A DNA stretch of 64,000 nt from G963666705 sp963666705 (GTDB lineage: Bacteria > Pseudomonadota > Alphaproteobacteria > CADEGL01), in NCBI GenBank assembly GCA_963666705.2, contig CAXXKO010000022.1, positions 1 through 64,000 on the forward strand, written 5' to 3'. The first letter of the stretch is position 1. Each line of letters starts with the position of its first letter. Both the position numbers and the translations under genes were made by a program. Below the pieces are notes generated by a model. It saw only the letters and a list, made by a program, of their open reading frames with translations, ran no database searches and was not told the DNA's origin. Positions 62,108 to 64,000 of the stretch are shown piece by piece.

Positions 62108-62347
62108 ATGACAGTGGCTACAATCACCGCCAAGGGGCAGACCACGATTCCGAAGTCGATTCGAACCCAGCTTCACCTCGAGGCGGGCGACCGGATCGAG
62201 TTCGTCGTCCAGGAGGACGGCTCGGTCTTACTGGTGCCGCTCAACTTTCGCGCCGCTGACTTGAAGGGCTTGATCCCCAAGCCGCGCAAGGCCGTGAGCC
62301 TCGGCGAAATGGAGCGTGCGATCCGGCGTGGTAGGGGTGGGGTTTGA
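62108..62347 (+). CDS. vapB: AbrB/MazE-family antitoxin (VapB-like)
   Basis: 79 residues from ATG 62108, with GGAAGG 6 bases before; ATG 62102 is too close to it. The swapped-hairpin DNA-binding domain is typical: TVATITAKGQTTIPKSIRTQ, LHLEAGDRIEFVVQEDGSVL. The C-terminal tail (MERAIRRGRGGV) should block the toxin. The stop overlaps the toxin start (TTGA). It autoregulates through the operator upstream, by analogy with the family. Confidence 0.9.
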   Translation: MTVATITAKGQTTIPKSIRTQLHLEAGDRIEFVVQEDGSVLLVPLNFRAADLKGLIPKPRKAVSLGEMERAIRRGRGGV

Positions 62348-62742
62348 AGGGGCTCGACACCAACCTTCTCGTCCGCCTGATCGCCCAGGACGACCAGGAG
62401 CAGGCCGCGGTCGCCGAGCGCTACGTGACGGCGCACTGCGCGCCCGACCGGCCGTGCTACGTCAACCGGGTCGTCTTGTGCGAGCTGGTCTGGGTTCTCG
62501 AACGCGCTTACCGACAGCCGTCGGAGACCGTTGCCGATGTCATCGAGCGGCTCTTGCGGACGGCGGACATGGCTGTGGAGGACGCGGCCGCCGCGTGGTC
62601 GGCGCTCCACGCCTACCGGACGATGGGCGTCGATTTCGCCGACGCCTTCATCGCGCGCACGAACGCAAGCGCCGGGTGCGAGAGCACCGCCACCTTCGAC
62701 CGCCGCGCCGGCCACCTGCCGGAGTTCGAGGTCTTGAGCTAA
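62344..62742 (+). CDS. vapC: PIN-domain toxin (VapC-like ribonuclease)
   Basis: 132 residues from TTG 62344, overlapping the antitoxin stop. PIN acidic residues: Asp5 (GLDTNLLVRL), Glu in VVLCELVWVLERAY, Asp in MGVDFADAFIA and a final Asp in TFDRRAGHLP. VapC toxins cleave RNA, often tRNA or 23S rRNA, in a Mg-dependent way. Immediately downstream of its antitoxin; together a complete type II module. Confidence 0.9.
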   Translation: MKGLDTNLLVRLIAQDDQEQAAVAERYVTAHCAPDRPCYVNRVVLCELVWVLERAYRQPSETVADVIERLLRTADMAVEDAAAAWSALHAYRTMGVDFADAFIARTNASAGCESTATFDRRAGHLPEFEVLS

Positions 62743-62773
62743 GGTCTTGGCTTTGGTTTTCCTGCCTGCCCGC

Positions 62774-63082
62774 TCAAGCGGCGGGCCGCGGCAGCACCTC
62801 GCGCTCGATATCGACGGTCGCGCGCCGCTCCGCCACTTCGAGGTCGTAGGCGGTCTGAAGGTTCAGCCAGAATCTGGCGTCGTTTCCGAAGTAGCGGCCG
62901 AGCCTGAGCGCCGTATCGGCGGTTATCGAGCGCCGGCCGTGGAGGATATCTGTAATCCGCGTCACCGGCACCCGCAGGTCGCGAGCCAAGCGGCTGGCGC
63001 TGATGCCATACGGGATCATGAGATCCTCCCGCAGAATTTCCCCAGGGTGGATCGGTGGCAACCGCCCTTCCGCCTCCGTCAT
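62774..63082 (-). CDS. higA: HigA-family antitoxin (addiction module antidote, XRE type)
   Basis: 102 residues from ATG 63082, after AGGAGA. HigA signature: PPIHPGEILREDLMIPYGIS, then the helix-turn-helix SASRLARDLRVPVTRITDIL and the family GRRSITADTALRLGRYFGND, ARFWLNLQTAYDLEVA. No complete HigB toxin is adjacent; only a C-terminal toxin scrap directly upstream in the same frame. It may therefore act as an orphan repressor. Confidence 0.9.
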   Translation of the reverse strand: MTEAEGRLPPIHPGEILREDLMIPYGISASRLARDLRVPVTRITDILHGRRSITADTALRLGRYFGNDARFWLNLQTAYDLEVAERRATVDIEREVLPRPAA

Positions 63083-63160
63083 CGTATTCTCCTGGTGATA
63101 GCCCATGATTTCGATGCTATGGGCTTCTCCGTCCCCCCAAACGAAGCAAGTCCGCCGTGT
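63083..63160 (-). pseudogene. higB: C-terminal remnant of a HigB toxin, in frame with higA
   Basis: The codons before higA read RTCFVWGDGEAHSIEIMGYH, which matches the usual HigB ending (like RICFVWKDGDAYDVEIVDYH). The rest of the toxin, about 70 residues, is absent upstream, and there is no stop between the scrap and HigA. The toxin has been lost while the antitoxin remains. Confidence 0.65.
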
Positions 63161-63240
63161 TGGTGTCGCGGTGCCTTCGAACCGGGACTAGACACGGTGC
63201 GGCGCCGTCCGTCGGGCCGGCCTTTTGGGCGAAAGAGCTA

Positions 63241-63606
63241 TCAATCGGCGACTGCCTGCACGTGCGCGGCGTCAATGACGCGGATGCGTCCGCGGGCGCG
63301 GTTTCGTGGCTTGGCCTTGACCGTGATCTCCACATCCTGACCGAGCGCGGTCAGAAGACGCATCAGCCGCTCGCTGGAGAAGTTAGCGAGTCGTCCGTTG
63401 AGAAGGGCAGAGACCTTCGGCTGATCGATGCCCATGAGGGATGCGGCCGCCACCTGGGTCAGGCGGCGGCGCTTGACGATTCGCCGGATATGGCTTGCGA
63501 GCTGCGCCTTGGTCAGCTCCTCCTCGGGCTCGGCGAAGCCGAGGTCGGCAAACACGTTGCCGCTGCCCGGCGTCACCGGGATTGCGGCTTCCGGTTTCTT
63601 GGCCAT
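63241..63606 (-). CDS. XRE-family antitoxin of a HigBA-like pair
   Basis: 121 residues from ATG 63606 (MAKKPEAAIPVTPGSGNVFA); the start overlaps the toxin gene by 34 bases. Residues EELTKAQLASHIRRIVKRRR, LTQVAAASLMGIDQPKVSAL and NGRLANFSSERLMRLLTALG are the helix-turn-helix of HigA2-type antitoxins that follow RelE/phage Gp49-like toxins. It should neutralise the toxin and repress the operon. Confidence 0.9.
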   Translation of the reverse strand: MAKKPEAAIPVTPGSGNVFADLGFAEPEEELTKAQLASHIRRIVKRRRLTQVAAASLMGIDQPKVSALLNGRLANFSSERLMRLLTALGQDVEITVKAKPRNRARGRIRVIDAAHVQAVAD

Positions 63607-63971
63607 CGCTCGTAGTCCTCCTTCGCTCGCTTGAGTCGCCGCTCGATCAGGTCGAGCTCGGCTTTGGGCGTGGCGCGCCCGCGCCTGGACTTCTTCTGGA
63701 AGGCATGCAGCACATACACCGCACCGGCGAAACGCACGGTGTATACGGCGCGGTAGGTGTCGCCGTCGAAGTCGTCCACAACCTCCAGTACGCTCGCGCC
63801 GGTGAAGCCCTTCAAGGGCTTGGCGTAGGGCGCCTTCAGTCCAAGTTGAGCCTCCCAAAGCGCAGCGCCGGTTCGACGCCGGACCTCTTCGGGGAATGCC
63901 CTCAGATCCTCCTTGCTGCTGCCGACCCAGCGCACCGGCTTGGGGTCTATATCGCTTGAGTGATTCGTCAC
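63573..63971 (-). CDS. RelE/HigB-superfamily toxin (phage Gp49-like)
   Basis: 132 residues from GTG 63971. Family segments: VRWVGSSKEDLRAFPEEVRR, APYAKPLKGFTGASVLEVVD, DTYRAVYTVRFAGAVYVLHA and FQKKSRRGRATPKAELDLIE. Such toxins are mRNA interferases working on ribosomes or free RNA. Overlaps the antitoxin gene that follows; together a complete module. The promoter lies at or beyond the right window edge. Confidence 0.9.
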   Translation of the reverse strand: MTNHSSDIDPKPVRWVGSSKEDLRAFPEEVRRRTGAALWEAQLGLKAPYAKPLKGFTGASVLEVVDDFDGDTYRAVYTVRFAGAVYVLHAFQKKSRRGRATPKAELDLIERRLKRAKEDYERWPRNRKPQSR

Positions 63972-64000
63972 ACGCCTGAGCTTCGATCTAAGATATGCTT

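Overview
The window is GC-rich DNA, apparently from an alphaproteobacterium of the Rhodospirillales kind. The best evidence is the gene order pcm, tolC-like, popZ-like (DUF2497), valS near the right end, a neighbourhood typical of Alphaproteobacteria. The Rrf2, cysG-like, DUF2849, cysI-like, DUF934 sulfite-assimilation cluster agrees. The genus cannot be named from the sequence. Several otherwise good genes carry single-base indels in G or C runs (TPR-glycosyltransferase, one methyltransferase, antiporter, IS1182 transposase, amino-acid ABC ATPase), so either decay is widespread or the assembly has homopolymer errors.

Layout, left to right. 1-1700: remnant of an IS1595-type element whose transposase overlaps a decayed P63C-domain gene. 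1.7-7.1 kb (minus strand): a likely catabolic operon of enolase-superfamily enzyme, phosphotriesterase-like hydrolase, two phytanoyl-CoA-dioxygenase-like oxygenases and a Tat-exported solute-binding protein, ending in an intrinsic terminator. 7.3-8.3 kb: a collapsed polar amino-acid ABC transporter, broken by deletion, nonsense mutation and a small repeat, with a Nif11-like ORF coupled to it. 8.4-9.8 kb: a complete ISNCY-type IS with 16-bp target duplication. 10-11.2 kb: a QueG-like iron-sulfur protein. 11.5-17.5 kb: a small operon (alpha/beta hydrolase, SDR, tautomerase, AhpD-like protein) with a divergent CGNR regulator; an IS4-type element, itself hit by an IS1595 element, sits in the gap between hydrolase and SDR.

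17.5-25 kb: IS1182, an SDR, an IPNS-like oxygenase, a TPR-glycosyltransferase, two methyltransferases and an Rrf2 regulator. 25-29 kb: sulfite reduction. 29.1-44.7 kb: an IS graveyard (IS4, two IS256, truncated IS21, another IS4, IS3, complete IS21, IS1380) in which a dihydrofolate-reductase-like gene has been cut into three pieces and a LysR gene lost its DNA-binding half; one tRNA-Leu survives here. 44.8-49.4 kb: LivJ-like binding protein, DHA2 drug exporter and a CPA2-type antiporter with a run of 14 C. 49.5-56 kb: a 2-oxoacid/acetoin-dehydrogenase-like operon (DUF3830-like protein, E1 alpha, E1 beta, E2 with an alpha/beta-hydrolase domain), then an LLM flavin oxidoreductase and an Asp/Glu racemase-fold enzyme. 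56-62 kb: tRNA-Cys and the conserved pcm, tolC, popZ, valS block. 62-64 kb: a toxin-antitoxin cluster (VapBC, orphan HigA, HigBA-like pair).

The observations most worth following are the PopZ homologue with 23 consecutive Glu-Pro units, the DUF3830-coupled dehydrogenase operon, the small inverted-repeat element present in three forms, the poly-C tract, the ACG-start tautomerase, the Nif11-like ORF, and the IS-split four-gene operon. I see no CRISPR array, no rRNA and no defence island.
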